The notes: generated by a model not told the origin, from the sequence alone. A stretch of DNA of 64,000 bases from Girardinichthys multiradiatus (GCF_021462225.1 NC_061811.1:3272663-3336662); one strand, 5' to 3'. Numbered from the stretch's first letter, positions 13,535-27,350 are shown. Numbers and translations are program-made.

Positions 13535-14447
13535 AAATTAAAAAATGTCAGAGGCTGAGATTTTTGCTCATTCTTCTTTGTAAAATATCTCAACCTCATT
13601 CAAACTGTATGGAAAAAATATGTGAATGTAAATTTTTAAATCTTACCACAGATTCTCAGTTTGATTTAGGTTCTTACTCTGACTAGGCCATTTAAGAACA
13701 GGAATATCTTTTCATCAAAACCATCCCATTGTATCTCTGGCTGTATGTTTAGGGTGGTTCTCCTGCTAGAAGGTGAACCTCCACCTCAGTCTCAAGTCTT
13801 CTGCGGCCTCCAACAGGTTTTCTTCCAGGACTGTCCTGGATTTAGCTCCATCCATCTTCTCATTAACTCTGACCAGCTTCCCTGTCCCTGCTGAAGAAAG
13901 GAACCCAAACATTTTGATGCTGCCACCACCACGGTGGAGATGTTTTTCAGGGTGATGTACAGGGTTAGTTTTATTCCAGGGTTTTGCGTGAACGCAAACA
14001 TTTTAGTCTCATCGAACCAGAGCACATTGTTCCACTTGTTGGCTCCCTTTCATGGTTGCCGAAGACTGCTTCTTATGTCTTTATTTGAACAATGGCATTA
14101 TTCTTGCTAGTTTTCCATAAAGACCAGATTTGTCCTGTCAACATAGGTCTACAACATGAGCTGTAGAGCTCCCCCAGAGTTAGATGGACTAGGTGATTTA
14201 TGAAGACAGAAATTAGCACTTGATTTTACTTAGTGGTAGCAGAGGAAAAGTAGCTCAATAAATAAGAACACAACACATTTCAGGTGTTCATTTGTTGAAA
14301 ATCATGTATCATTATCCTTCCACTTTACAGTAACGTGATACTTTCTCTTGGTCTCTCACTTAATATGCCAATAAAACACATGTGGTTTTATTGTAACAAA
14401 ATGTGGACAGGTTCAAAGGGTATGAACACTTTGCAAGTCACTGTATA
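13535..14447 (-). pseudogene. Tc1-like transposon relic
   Basis: Antisense Tc1-like element. On plus it reads through 'ccacagattctcagtttgattta', 'gactaggccatttaag', 'tgctgccaccaccacggtgga' (antisense of the HGGGS motif, about 13918-13940), 'ccagagcacattgttccacttgtt' and 'cataaagaccagatttgt'. It ends in 'gaacactttgcaagtcactgta' at 14425-14447, a terminal inverted repeat type I know from fish Tc1 families. The region after 14160 is shortened and no frame is open. The fragment at 15785-16186 is the same family in opposite orientation. Confidence 0.85.
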
Positions 14448-15784
14448 CAGCAGCCAAAAATAAATACATATACTTCTCCTGTAAGTCAGTGTCATGTGTC
14501 AGGATGGGACTTAAGCTGGAGTTTGAGTATAACTGCAACACTGAAAACGTTTTAAAAAGACGCAGTGGAGGACCTGTAGTTAGTCAACTGCCACTAAAAT
14601 AAAAACTCAGCTGCTGTGAGAATGAATCAGTCTGCCAATGTCTCCAGTGTGTTTGCGGTTTGCAGTAAAGCGTGCATGCTGCAGGTTGGTATCAGCATTT
14701 TTAGCATGGTTAGTGTACGTATTTTCCCTGCGGGAGGAGGGTGGCAGGTTAGTGTCATGAATTTGTCACACATGTGTCATGTTGGCCTAGTTACATCACA
14801 GATTTCAGGAAGTGTACAGTAACTACAGTAGTCCATCCTTCTTCATGCCCTCTCACTTTCCCCTCATTGAATGTTGTACGGTGTAACCAGGGTTTGTAAG
14901 AGGAAACACACAAATTCATTGTAAGTTTATAGAAAATGTGACAAAATGTGAAACAGCCAATTTCTGTATACATTTTTCAAAAGGAAAACACATTCAGACA
15001 CAAATAGACTCATGTTTATTACTCTGAGCCTTCTGTCCATCATTCATTGTTACAAATAAATGGATTCCTGTGCTTGTCTAGCTCTGAGAGGGAAATATGT
15101 TAAAGACAAGCAATTTGTTCGGGACATAGAAGCTGTTTCTACCGAAGCTTCAGCCAAACAAGACTCAGCTACAAACTTAATTAAGAGAAATTGTCTCAGT
15201 TATCTCTATTTGTCAACTGTCTCTATCTCAACACCTGGCTGGTTAAACAATCCCAACAATAAACCCTGTGGAGGTTGTGTAATGCTTACAAACAAGGCCC
15301 AGAAATATGCAACAGTATAATGTAGCATGATATCTTGCATAACATGCTTAATAACAGACGATCTTAATCCTTTTTACCGAGTCTATCTGTACCCAAAGAA
15401 AAAGGAAAAAAAAGACTCAGACATCATCTATGGTAAAGCTATAGATCCTTAACTCATAGACTGGCTCCACCTAAAACCAGAACAATCCTTCTGATAAGCC
15501 ATTCAAACTCATCACAACGTCTGCAACAACAAGTTTAAAACCCAACTTGTGAACTGGTTCACAGCGGCGAGTGCACATAAAAAAATCAAGATGAAATGAA
15601 AAATCAAAGTTGGTGTACTTCTCCACCACTCATGCATACCAGCAGGCATTCCCAGTGATTTCTATGTGTAATATAACTGGCTCAACAGTAAGGGCCTTAT
15701 TTATCAGCTGGGCATTAAAGCTGCATGCACCCTGAATTCAGAGGAACATATTCAGATCTGTCTTTTATTAAATATCATGCAAAC
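14448..15784. other. Non-coding, inferred intron
   Basis: No gene or clear repeat. The open frame at 15060-15320 has no recognisable domain. Confidence 0.5.
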
Positions 15785-16186
15785 CATAGTATAGGGATGC
15801 TTTTTCACTAGATGTTGATGGAGTTAAATCCAGGACAATCCTGGTCGAAAACCTGTTAGAGGCTGCAGTAGAATTGAGACTAGGGTGGAGGTTCACAGTG
15901 CAGCAAGACAACCACCCTAAACATTCAGCCAGAGCAAAATGAGATGATTTAGATCACAGCATATTCATGAGTTGGAATGGGCAAATATTTCCAACTCTAG
16001 ACTTGCAAAGCTGGTAGAAATATTACCCTCTATTCCAGCTTATTTGTATTAGATGTTGGTTCTATTTAGCATTTCTTCCAACTTCACAGTCATGTACTAC
16101 TTGGTATCGGTCTGTCACATAAAATCTCATAATACAACAAAATGTGAAACAAAGGTGCTGTGAATAGTTTTGCAGGGCACTGTAAG
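15785..16186 (+). pseudogene. Tc1-like transposase relic (3' half)
   Basis: Plus-strand partner of the family at 13535-14447. It contains 'gagactagggtggaggttcac', 'agcaagacaaccaccctaaac' (QDNHPKH-like catalytic region, about 15905-15925), a deletion, the C-terminal 'cttgcaaagctggtagaaatat', and a terminus 'tagttttgcagggcactgta' at 16168-16186. The 5' half is absent. Confidence 0.8.
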
Positions 16187-18596
16187 TTAAGCAGGTAAGC
16201 TAAACACAATACAGTCTGAAGTGTAGAAACAAATAAGGGGAAAGAGGAAGAAAAAGGCCCGACTGCTTGCTGTGTCATTTGCTTTGGGGCAACCTTCCTT
16301 GATCAAACCCAAGGTCACAGTCTGTTTAACAGAATACGACCCTGTGAAACAGATCATATCAAAATCAGGATCTTCTCTTGGAATCAATGCGGAGACGTTG
16401 AAGATATACTGTTAAAAACCGAGATAGCTAAAAACCTTATGTGCAAATGAAGAGTGTGCTACAACATGCTTAGATTTATGGCCAACACCTCTGCATACAT
16501 CTTCTGAATTTTAACATGTCTCTATTTCACCTAGATCTTTTGCTGAGTTAAGACGTAGAGCTACTATGACACGTCACATTAACAACCAACTGCTCATTTC
16601 TGATGATCTGATTCATAAAACACTAGCCACATCAGAAAGGGACACAGCTCTGTAAAATTCTATCTCAAAGAGTGAATAATAAATTATGCACATCAGAATG
16701 CAAAATTCATAGCATTAATGGCACGGCTATGTAGGGAACATGTTGCAGACTGTAGGTCACCAGAAGAAGATGTTATGGCTTCTTACTTTTTCACAGTAGA
16801 TCTATCCTCTCTTTCAATCTTTCCAGTATATTCTGCAACACACAGTCACTGATCTGCAAAAAATTGCAAGATATATCTGTCTGCAGCCCAAACGTGTTGT
16901 AAAATTAAACAGACACAGAGACACTGAGAAACTCTGTACTGCTGTGAGGGGTTCTGCAATTTCTCCCATCAATTCCTGATCCTTCTCCAAGCTCTGTCCT
17001 CTGTTGCTACACCTCAGTTACCCTGCATCAAAGACACAAAATAGAATTGAGATCAAATGGTGGCAGATTCTGAGCGGTTAAGGGTTGTAGGGCAACCTAC
17101 TGCTGCTCCCCCTGTTCAAAATCTCAAACTGCTTTTCATCCATTTTTATGCATTTTGGTCTGCATTTTCAAAGTCAGATTTGATCAAGAGTTAGATTTTG
17201 AAGTAGAGATGATCAAAAGTGATCTAGCTTCTAGCTTCAAAACTGAGTTTGGCACAGAGTTGAGCACAGAGAGAGTAGCAGATGTTAAGTTTAGCATCAT
17301 TAGCAGCTAACAGTCAGTCGCGACATTCTCCCAGTTCTTACAGATCATTCGTATCTTTTTTTGTCCCTTTGTCACGGTTTCTTCCTTGCAAGACATGAAA
17401 TAAAAAAATTATGATGACTTAAATGCTTTTGTTGTCGGTCAGCCTTTATTAGTCGAGTCTATTAACTCAAGAACTATTTGGTCTGAAGCCTAAAGCACTT
17501 ACCTGCATATAACAGCTAGACCTCCCCACATTAGGTCACATGTTGACAGCAGCTGGACAGCCCTTGGTGAAAGACCTATTCTTTGATTGTGCTGTTTTCA
17601 TACATGGGTTCCACCAGGTTCCAACCCCATTTCTCCTGATGGTGGGTTGAGACAGTCTGGGTGAACAGGGTGCTTTTACATTAGAATATCCTGGGGAACT
17701 TGATCTGATTGGACAGGCAATGCCACTGGCCAGGGACTGGTCAGTTACTGGTATGAAGACACACCAATAAGGGATGGTTTCAAAATCACTAACATTTTCA
17801 ATGATTCCCATTTCTACAGTCTAAAGTACTTTTATTCATATATCAGACAAAGTGCTGGAGTGACCAATGTTTTCTACGGCTATATAAAGCATAGAATAAC
17901 ATTGTGCTCCACCCTCCCCCACCTGTTGCTGCGTGCTGCTGGTCAGCTGGCTGAAAGAACACTTTTCCCTCTAAATTCACAAAAACCCTAGACAGATATA
18001 GTGTGAAAACTGAAGGAGCCCATCGGTCCTATCAAGATAATGCTTCATAAGTTGGCAAACTATAAACATCAAATCTGGTGCAGGTTTTATTCTATGGTTT
18101 ATTACATCTATGTCAGAGTTGATATAACAATACATAAATGTTAAAGATTACAATAATATAAAGGAACAGATCGATGTTTTGTTATTTTTGCAGTGTTTCC
18201 TTTTTTATTTGAAATAAAAGCAGTTAGATAAGAATGTACAGGGTTGTTTCGCGTTTTCATTTTTATTGCAATGATGCCATGGTACTGTGGTATTTTTAGT
18301 TAAAGGTTATTGTAACAATATTAATGCATGCCTGATAGCGACACTGTTTTCCTGTAATGTTTTTGGAAAGTTTTCTTTAGAAACCCACCCAGCTTGAAGC
18401 AGCTGGAGTCATTTTGTTATAAACCAAATTTCTGCAACAGATGCATCAGACTTAAAGACTTCACCTTTAGATCTGCAGCTGTGATTGCAGCAGCTGCTGT
18501 TTATTATCTTATACATACAAGTTATGCTATCTTGTAAAAAACTTTAATTCAAAGTTATTATCCTGCGAGACTCTCATAAGCCTGATGCTGATAGGT
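16187..18596. other. Non-coding, inferred intron
   Basis: No gene or repeat recognised. The minus-strand frame at 17536-17811 has no motif I know. Confidence 0.5.
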
Positions 18597-18775
18597 GCAG
18601 CTGCGCAGTGCTACAGTTGTTTGCCCTGTTGCCTCGCAGCAAGAAGGTCCTGGGTTTGAATCCTGGTTCAGGTCTGTCTGGCACTGTTTGCATGTTCTCC
18701 CCATGCACGCAAGGGTTCCTTTGGGTTGCTCACGCTAATGTCCCTACAGTTAAGAGGATTTTAAGCATTATAATG
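18597..18775 (+). repeat. Fish SINE-like repeat, truncated copy
   Basis: It shares 'ctgttgcctcgcagcaagaa' and 'gtttgcatgttctcccc' with the copies at 21649 and 25296. The 'ggtcctgggtttgaatcc' segment resembles a tRNA B box (GGTTCGAATCC), which suggests a Pol III-derived SINE. Its 3' part is lost. Confidence 0.7.
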
Positions 18776-21648
18776 GAAATTCATTTAACGTGTAAGAACT
18801 TGAATTTGTAAAGGTCGAGCTGGACATCGATGACCTCTGATTCCTCAGATGCCACTGCATATAGAACGGGAGTTCATCAAAGCAGTATAACCAGGTCTGG
18901 TGTGATGACCCACAAGGCTGAACATGGTGTTGGTCAGTGGTTGTATCAGGGGTTTGATGTTAGCGGTCAGGCTAACACATGAACTGCAGCAAGGTTGTGC
19001 CTAAGTATGGGAACTCTCTGAGCTGCTAAAAGCTACTGAAGCGCATCAAGGACTTTAGTATCTTACTGGTCACCCTAAAGTCAGTTATAAAACAGACAAA
19101 GTCAAAGGAACCTGTCAAAGCATTCTCAGACATTTCATCAACACCTCAAGAAACAGTCAACGTGTGAAAGGGGGTGAAAATCGTCACCTTTAAACTTTAC
19201 CAAGGAACAAAGGAAGCCTTACATTAACCTTTCCTAGAGGCAGTGTCAGCTTCTTTTGGTTTGCAAGGCATTTGGCACGAATCATCACTCAGTGGAAAAA
19301 TGTACAGTGACATTCAGGATTTCAGACCATTTTCAAAAGAAATTGACTCTTTGTCACCCAGATGGGATTTAGACTAAATGAACAAGTCATACTTTTATCA
19401 GTAACCACTCCACCGTCTTTTGGGGACATCATTTTGGAACCTGAGAAATTCTGAAGACACATGCTTTTGGACTTGGTAATGCCAAAGGGGGAGTGTGTGT
19501 AAGTATATAGATTGCAACTATACAGAGAGTAAAGTGAAGTGCTGAGCTGAGCTACAGAACAGATGCATAACAACATGTTGTGACATATAGATAAAATAAA
19601 AAAATAAAGATGAATAAATTGTAGCTTAAGCTGAACAAACCCTAACACTCTAAGGGGTTAGGACCAATAAAAACATGTTGGAAAAAAAGCCATCATTTTA
19701 CACCTGATATCACTGCAAGGAACTGTTGTGCTTCTTCAAATACCGGAGTAAAAGTCTAACATTCAGTTAGTCATTTAGACAGACATTTGACTTCAACAAG
19801 TTGGAAACACACCAGTGAGTTGAGAGGTTCTGGATCTATGCATGTGGTCGTTGGGTAGAACTTGTGCAAAACCAGGGCGTCACTGCAGCTTTGTTAGCAC
19901 AGCTGTGTTTTCGCTACACATTTAAATCAAAGTGTCTACCTTTAAATAGACTTATGGCCCAAAAATATCCCAGGTGGACATGGACAAGTTACCGGCATCA
20001 AGATATAAACATCAGGCTGAAAGCTTGGAAGCAAGATCTGATTTATCCAAAAACAGATGATGATTCATTCATCTACTTTGCAACAGAATAAACGTGATTA
20101 CTACATGACTTACTTATCTAAATATATTTTTTACTATAATTAACAGGTTTTTTTTTTTCTTCAAAGTAACCTCCTCCGGTTTTCCTTTCACATGTCAAGT
20201 GTAAAATATGCAAAGTAGAAATTTGTTTTTTGTTTTTTTACTTCTGCACTGAGGTTATGGCTCCTGCGAATCTTCTCAGCCTTTAAAATGAAGCCCTTCT
20301 TTTCTGGTGCTAATCAGCAGTGATCTGGTCTCATACTGGGTTGTCAGGAAGGCTTTTTCAACAGAACATAACGTTTTTTCCAACAGTCTGGCTGGTATCG
20401 GTCTGGCTTCCACACTTCTGGCCTGTTAGTGCACTCATGTTTAAACAGGTTCCCACAGCTTCCAACACTGGTGGTCAGCTGGACGAAACAAGGCTACTAC
20501 ACTGTCCACTTGGTAAGAAGAAAGACAAAAACAAAAATAACGGCTTGGTCATTTTTCCAGTTATGAAATACATGGACAGTCTTTGTGTGGAAATCAGAGG
20601 AATGCCACTGATTCTTGAGGTAACACTATCTAAGACAGCCACATACATTATTCTATTAAATTCCTGGGGGTTTGTTTGTAGTTTTTTAACTTGCTACAAA
20701 GAATTACTGCTCTACCTTCAAAGTACTGTGTGTGTAAAGAAACCCAAGCATGCAGCGTTGTGTGTTTCTGTGTGAGTGTGTCCTCGTGACGTACATCAGT
20801 TGTGTTCAGCTCCAGTCATTGGTCGGCTCCACCCAAGCAAACAAAGCAAATGGAGGGGTAAAAGTTCTCATTTAATGTCAAATGATACGGGTACTTAAGG
20901 TTTTTCATAGTTCCCCAAGGCTGAGGTGGTCTAAAGTCTGGAAAAACCTGTTGGTTTAGTTGGGTACTACAGCAACACATGCATGACGCATGAACTTCTG
21001 AAGAGAAAACACCCAGGAGCTACAGATAAAACACCATACGTTTTTAAAGCTGTACTGAGTTTGATGTATGTCTGCTACTTTTAAGTTATGATGTCCCGTA
21101 TCATTTAATAATTTATCTCCTTGTTCTTCCTGTAAAGCACTGTGAATTATCCTGTGAATTATGCTACTATGCACATAAACTTGCCTTGCTTTACTTTTTT
21201 CCTGAATAAGTGTTTATGGAAACCTTTAGATGCATGTTTGATTGATGACCTCTGTGTTTGCATGCTCACGTGTTGACTTTATACAGCTGACTAAATTACT
21301 GTAACTTATTCCCACTTTAAATGATATTCAGAGATAGGAAAATCTGAGCTTATATCAATATCCAATAATATTGCTGTTATGGCTGAAAACAGCAACAAGA
21401 TGGAAATAAACATCAGTTATTAATACCAGCCCAGTTTAACGTATGGGACCGATACCCATATCTTAAAAAATGATTATATAATATATTGTGCATCCCGATT
21501 AATTTGTGTAGATAAAGTTAATATCTAGATTAATCTAATATAAATCGAACTTATAAATCTTAAATATAATTGTGTGGAAGGTAGATAAAAAGGTTATATT
21601 ATATATTATACAGAAGGACTAATAGAAACTGAAGGTCTAATAGAAAAT
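18776..21648. other. Non-coding, inferred intron
   Basis: No gene was recognised. The longest frame, 20320-20775, encodes 151 residues without any domain I know and probably occurs by chance. The rest is AT-rich. Confidence 0.5.
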
Positions 21649-21962
21649 TGGGCTGCACGGTGGCACAGTTGGTAGCACTGTTGCCTTGCAGCAAGGGTTG
21701 GGTTCGACTCCCAGCCGGTGGTCTTTCTGCATGGAGTTTGTATGTTCTCCCCTTGCATGCATGGGTTCTCCAGGTACTCCGGCTTCCTCCCACAGTCCAA
21801 AAACATGACTGTCAGGTTAACTGGTCTCTCTAAATTGACCTGAGATGGACTGGCGATCTGTCCAGGGTGTACCCTGCCTCTCGCCCGTAGACTGCTGGAG
21901 ATAAGCACCAGCTCCCCCGTGACCCACTATGGAATAAGCGGTATAGAAGATGAATAAATGAA
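21649..21962 (+). repeat. Fish SINE-like repeat, near full length
   Basis: Best copy of three. It starts 'gggctgcacggtggcacagt', carries a B-box-like 'gggttcgactcc' at about 21700, then 'catggagtttgtatgttctc', 'cttcctcccacagtccaaaa' and 'gtccagggtgtaccctgcct'. It ends with 'gaataagcggtatagaagat' and a short GAATAAAT tail. This is a very abundant teleost family. Split promoter boxes and the simple tail fit a tRNA-derived SINE, but the class is my inference. Confidence 0.85.
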
Positions 21963-23129
21963 TAATAGAAATGGATTATTTTTTCCTTTGCTTCATGTCT
22001 GAATTAAGGCCAACTTTTCTAAACATCACTTACTGGTGGTTTGTCAAGCAGCAGGGGGAGAATTTCTGTATGTTTCCACATTAGTCACTTCTCAGTGTTG
22101 TTCTCTGCCTTTTCATTGCAGAAATATTTTCAACTTGCCTCTTTAGTCACAGAACAATCTCTCCCTGTTTTTAGCCTGTATGGATGCACTTTGAGCCAAA
22201 TGTTCTCTCAGCCTGTAACACTTCAGGGTCATAAAAGGGCAAGAAGACTTGAAAATCAGGGCCGATGTTAAGTTTCTTAAGACAACAGTTTTCATAAAAA
22301 GCTGTTTGCAGAGAACACAGACCTGAGGGGAAATTAACTTCTCAAGATGAAAAGATAAGAGCTCCATTATTGCCCTCTTCAAATAACCTCCAATTACAGG
22401 GACCAGGAGGTCTTTAAAAGGGTCAGTCGAGGCATAAAGACATTCTGAGAAGATAACATGATTATGTAATGCAATATTTTCCTGCAGCCGACATCAAAGA
22501 CGGTCATGATTTAGGCTTTACCCTGGATGCTGTTTCAAATAGACTGTTTAACTAGAAAATAATCTCATTTGTGAACTTCTGAACTCGCTTTTCTATATTC
22601 TTGCTTCATATAAGGAGACAGTGGTGCACAAACAAATCTTCTTATTGTGCCTCCAGCTTGTCTCCATGTCTCACTACCTTTAATCATCTACTCAGCTGGC
22701 CCTGGCCCTAAAGAACTTTCTGCTTTGAGATTAAATTTGGCACCAAAGTAAAAACACCAATGTGGTGTTGCCAGTTTTCCCCATGTTGCTCAGGGGATCC
22801 TGAAGTTGGGTGGAAATCCAAATAGCTCTGAATCTGAAAGCTGTCCATCTCCTCCGTCCTCCTTTGTCTATCTTCTTTAACCCAAAGACTTGGACAATCC
22901 CATCAGTGACAGTAACAGCTACAGCTGTCAATATTAACAATACTGAAATATTCAATTTATATAAATTAACAATAAAATCAAAGAGCATACCTGTTACAAT
23001 GTTCTGTAAAATGTAACTTGAAAAAGCAATTTCTGGTGAGGAATAAATAAAGGACACCCCTACATTTACTGTCACGCAGGCATATTACATCAGCTACACA
23101 TGATGAGAAGATCATCAATCAACATTTGG
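21963..23129. other. Non-coding, inferred intron
   Basis: No gene or repeat recognised. Overlapping short frames at 22731-23075 lack motifs. Confidence 0.5.
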
Positions 23130-23945
23130 AAGGATATTTGCCCTGTTCAACCCTCAGATATATAGCTTGGTGCTCCTGACTGTTGAAGTTAGAGTGAACA
23201 CCATGGTGAGGTCCAAAGATCTCTCTGAGGCCTTCAGGAAGAAGTTGGTAGCAGCTTTTGAGTCTGGTGAGGGATTTAAATAGGTCTCAAAAGACAAGAG
23301 GAGGACATTTAAACAACAACAGACAAGCCCAGGTCTATCCATCCAAGCAAGCTCACCCTGAGAGCAGACCGCAAGATGCTCATAAAATCTCCAAAACCTC
23401 TAAGATGTCATCACAGGACCTACAGCAGGCTCTTGCTACTGTTGATAAAGACAAATTAATGTCTGCACAATTAGAAAGAGACTGAATTGGTTTAACTTTC
23501 ATGGGAGGTTTGCAAGGAGGAAACCTTTGCTCTCTAAGAAAAACATGAAGGTCAGATAGAGGTTTACCACAGAGACTGTATACAAAGACGATAACTTCTG
23601 GATTAATGGTCTAAATGAGTCTAAAACTAAATTTTGTAATCACCATAACAGAGGACTAATTTGACATAACCAAATAGTGCCTTCCAGGAATGAAGCCTGA
23701 TACCAGCATTGAAGCATGGAGGGGGAAGTGTCATGGTTTGGGGCTGTTTTGATGCAACAGAATCTGACCACCTTACCACCATAGAACCTGCAACAAATCC
23801 TACCATGTCTCAGAGAAAGGCTGGAAAAATGTGAAACCATCTGTAAAAAAAAAAAACTGAATGAGAAAAGGACCCTGCAACATGACAATGATCCAAAATT
23901 TAACAGTAAATCCACCAAGAACTGCCTGAGATTCAAATTATGAAT
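23130..23945 (+). pseudogene. Tc1-like transposase relic
   Basis: A start codon at 23203 opens the typical Tc1 N-terminus MVRSKDLSEAFRKKLVAAFE. An in-frame TAG and an internal deletion of helix-turn-helix sequence follow. Later blocks include 'gggacctacagcaggctcttgctactgttg'-like sequence (23415-23445), RKRL-FN-HGRFARRKPL (23470-23535), KHGGGSVMVWGCF (23714-23752) and 'catgacaatgatccaaaatt' (23880-23900). The 3' end and terminal repeats are lost. Many stops make it inactive. Confidence 0.88.
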
Positions 23946-25295
23946 AAAAGAGGGAACTTTTTAGTTATAACACACATTTGCTGGTACTTTGTTTGACAAG
24001 TGAAAAAAGGGTTAGTTTTCCAGAGATAAAAAATTTTATTAGGCTGCTGAATATTTTCACGTCTGTAAGTGATAAGATATGTTGATGGACTCTGATGCAG
24101 TAGCTAAATGCATTGCTCCATTATCAATTAGAGTCAGAAAAAATAGACAAAAGAGCTCTTTGTATTTATTTATTTGTTTCCTGAGGAATATGAGAGTGAC
24201 TTTAGTTGATTGAACACATCTGTTGTGTCAGAAATGGCAAAATGTCCAAACCTGCCGGTTACCAGGAGCCGGATAGAAAATACCTTCAGGGTTTTGCTGC
24301 CATGTGAGGCAAATCTGTCAGCCAAGAGAGGCTGAGTCTGGCGAAATGCCCAGAATGGAAACTATGCCCATCCAGAAAACATCCAAGTTAGGCTTACATT
24401 AGGTTGGATTAGGCTCAGATTTTTATTCATATACTCTATCCAGTTAAATATTCTGAATACTTACTACTTTACACAAAGAACAGAATAATTTATCTTATAC
24501 TGGATGAAAAATAAATGAAGAGTCTACTCTTTCAATGTGTGGGTGCTGCCAGGACAAAATGTAAACCCCCTATAAAATGTAATATTAAATCTCCTGTTCC
24601 ACCACATCCCAGAGGTTCTCTGAGAGGTCTGGTGATTGTGGAGGTCACTGGAGGTCACAGAAGTCATTGTTGTGTTCAAGAAACTAGTTTGAGATGATCT
24701 GAGGTTTAAATGATCCTGTTGGAAGCATAAAGAGATGGAGATGGTTAGAAACAATACTCGAGCCAAAAAATCTTAATATCTTTTGTCCTATTCACAGTTT
24801 TTTTCTATCTAGAAAAACATAAACATACAAAGATAAAGGAGTGGGAATGATTCCTGAAAAAATTTAGATTGCAAAGTTAAAAGTCCTTTGCTCTCTGTCT
24901 GTATTTGGTAAAAACAGGTTTTAAACATGTAGGAGTCCATCTGGACTGACTAAAAACCCCTCTGTCCTTTTTCTACTCTTTATTTAGAGTCCACAAATGC
25001 AGAGTTTCTTTTCTAACCAACAAAATATTTGATCTGCCTTCCCTATCTCTACTTCTCTGCTGTCCGACAGGAAGCCTTCTGCTCTAGAACGGCACCATGA
25101 AGAACAGGAGAGATCTACACATTTAAATTCATTGTAATAAATGCTGTACAAAATGTGCCACTAAAAATGTTTCAATCACGGCCAATCTGGGTCCAGATAC
25201 GACTTCATCTGAGTCTGGGTCAAGATCCCAATGGTGGTATGGGGAGCTCTGTTAAGTGCACCAAGGTTCACTTTTGCTCAGTTAAAGCTTTCAGC
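23946..25295. other. Non-coding, inferred intron
   Basis: No gene or repeat recognised in this AT-rich stretch. Confidence 0.5.
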
Positions 25296-25556
25296 ATGGG
25301 GCTGCACGGCGGTGCAGTTGTCGACACTGTTGCCTTGTAGCAAAAAGGTCCTAGGTTCAGAGCTCTTTCTGCATGGAGTTTGCATGTTCTTGATATGTGT
25401 GGATTCTCTCCTGGCACTTCAGCTTCCACCCATACCCAGAAACCTAACTTTAAGGTTAATTAGTTATTCTAAATTCCCTTGTGTATGAGTGTGTTGCCTT
25501 TTAGTAGACTGGGGGCCCTGCAAAGATAAGTGGTTATAGACGATGAATGGATGGTT
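25296..25556 (+). repeat. Fish SINE-like repeat, diverged copy
   Basis: It starts 'ggggctgcacggcggtgcag', with 'ctgttgccttgtagcaaaaa', 'tctttctgcatggagtttgc' and 'cttccacccatacccagaaa', and ends 'gatgaatggatgg'. It is a diverged third copy of the family at 21649, in the same orientation. Confidence 0.75.
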
Positions 25557-26839
25557 TGGACGTGACCATGATCAATAAAGCTGCTTTAGACTTACATTTT
25601 GGCTAATTTTTCTGTTGTCACATGACAATTTTTACATTTATTTAACTTCACTAGAGCATACTCTAAGAGTTCAAGCAGTTTAACAGAAGAAGGCAAACAG
25701 AACAAAACCTTAAAATCGCTTCATCCCCTGAAGAAGAAGTCTAATTGAAAGGATGAAGAATAAATTGCCTCATTGCTCTCAGCTTAGCATTCCACAGTTT
25801 CACAGTGATTGTCACCCATCAGCCATAATTTTGCAGTGCTTGACAGTGTGACAAATTTCAGCCTAATGAATGATGCCCGTTTTTCATTTTAAATCTCTGA
25901 AGCATTTCTACCAAATGAAAATTATTCAACAAATACATTGTTCTGCTAATAGCTTTTTCTATGTTTCTGTGATGCAGACAGTGTTTTAACACAGCAGGGG
26001 AGGTAAAACTCAGTATTGGTGGTCTGTGGCTTGATGCATGTAATGCATGCTTTGAAACCTAAATTGCATACAAACTGCTTATTTTCAATGGAGGATTTTT
26101 TATGTCAAATATATTTAAATAAATACACGTACTTAAAGCTGGAGTACACAACAGCAGAAATGATCTTTTCAGTAAATAATTCGTTCTTTGTCACCCAAGA
26201 AGAACATCTGTAAATTATGGCAGCAACTCCCTGCTTTTAAAGTAATCACAAAGTTTCAGTGACTTCTGGAAAAACCACACTTGAGGAAGTTGGCCAAATA
26301 AATCATCTCTTTCGATGTCATTACTTTGAACTCCAGGGACATTGGCCTGACTTTTCTTAGCCATCATTACAGTAAGACTGGAAGGAACCTCGCTCCAGTT
26401 AAATTAGCCATTTCCCATCTGGCTCCATTATATCTGAGGATGGTGGACAACATTGAACTGAGAAACCAACAAGGATTGAGCTCAGAAGAGCACTTGCTTT
26501 GACCCCATTAAGTCTCCATACCCAACAAACAGACTGCGGCAGAAAAGCTCAATGGATGAGTCGTGTAGATTTTGCAGTCGGGTGGTTGACTTTCAAATCT
26601 ACCAGCAATTTACTGTGAAAGTTCAATTATCTTGGTATATAAACTGTTAGAAAGTTCAACAATATATTTTTCATTCATATACAATTTCAAACAAATCTTA
26701 ACACAAAAAACACATAGCCTTTATTCCTCACTAAATCTGACTAAACCTTTAAATTGCCAGAATAACGAGAGAAAAATATACCTGTGGATAAATTATAAAT
26801 GCAGCGCCTCAAATACTCTGTTACTGTGTTTACCATCAT
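25557..26839. other. Non-coding, inferred intron
   Basis: No gene or repeat recognised. Confidence 0.5.
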
Positions 26840-27350
26840 GGAAAAACCTAAAGAAATTAGCCAAGACCTCAGGAAGAAAACTGCTGAGCTCCATAATTAA
26901 TTAATTGATCCATTTATTCTTGGGTTCTATTTCCAGAGGCCCAAAGCTGCCACATTCATCTGTTCAAACACTTTATGAATAGGTAATCAGAAAATCAGAA
27001 GAAAATGGGTTCTGTGTCCCAGAGATGAACAGGCTTTGTGAAATGTGCGAATCAAACCAAGAACAAACTCCAAAAACTCTGTGAAGATGCTGCTGAAGAA
27101 GATTAGGTCTCTTCAGTGAAATGAGTCTTGTACCAATATGAGCTGAAAGGCCACTCAGAGAGGAAGAAGCCATTAATCCAAAAGCAACATAATAAGCCAG
27201 AGTACGGGGGTGGCAGGAGTGACTGGTGCACTTCACAAAATAGATGGCGTCATTAGGAAAGAACCTTACCTGGAAAAATTGAAGCAACGTCTCAGGACGT
27301 CAGCCAGAAGGTTAAAGCTTTGGCACAAATTACCCTAAGCATACCTCCAA
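26840..27350 (+). pseudogene. Tc1-like transposase relic with large internal deletion
   Basis: Plus-strand relic of a third Tc1 family: 'cctcaggaagaaaactgctg' (26870), 'gccacattcatctgttcaaac' (26950), 'ctgtgtcccagagatgaac' (27012) and 'ctgaaaggccactcagagaggaagaagcc'-like sequence (27143-27172). At about 27205 the text jumps from the end of the DNA-binding half ('agccagagtacgg') straight to the catalytic-half motif 'ggtgcacttcacaaaatagatgg' (27225-27247). By comparison with the family I remember, roughly 250-300 bp are missing there. 'Aagcatacctcc' near 27340 is the last match. No terminal repeats were seen. Confidence 0.82.

Noticed and set aside
20320..20775. 151-codon plus-strand frame
   Set aside because: No recognisable domain, ordinary composition, no splice or transposon context.
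18597..25556. tRNA genes
   Set aside because: B-box-like motifs are in three SINE copies; I could not draw a complete cloverleaf.
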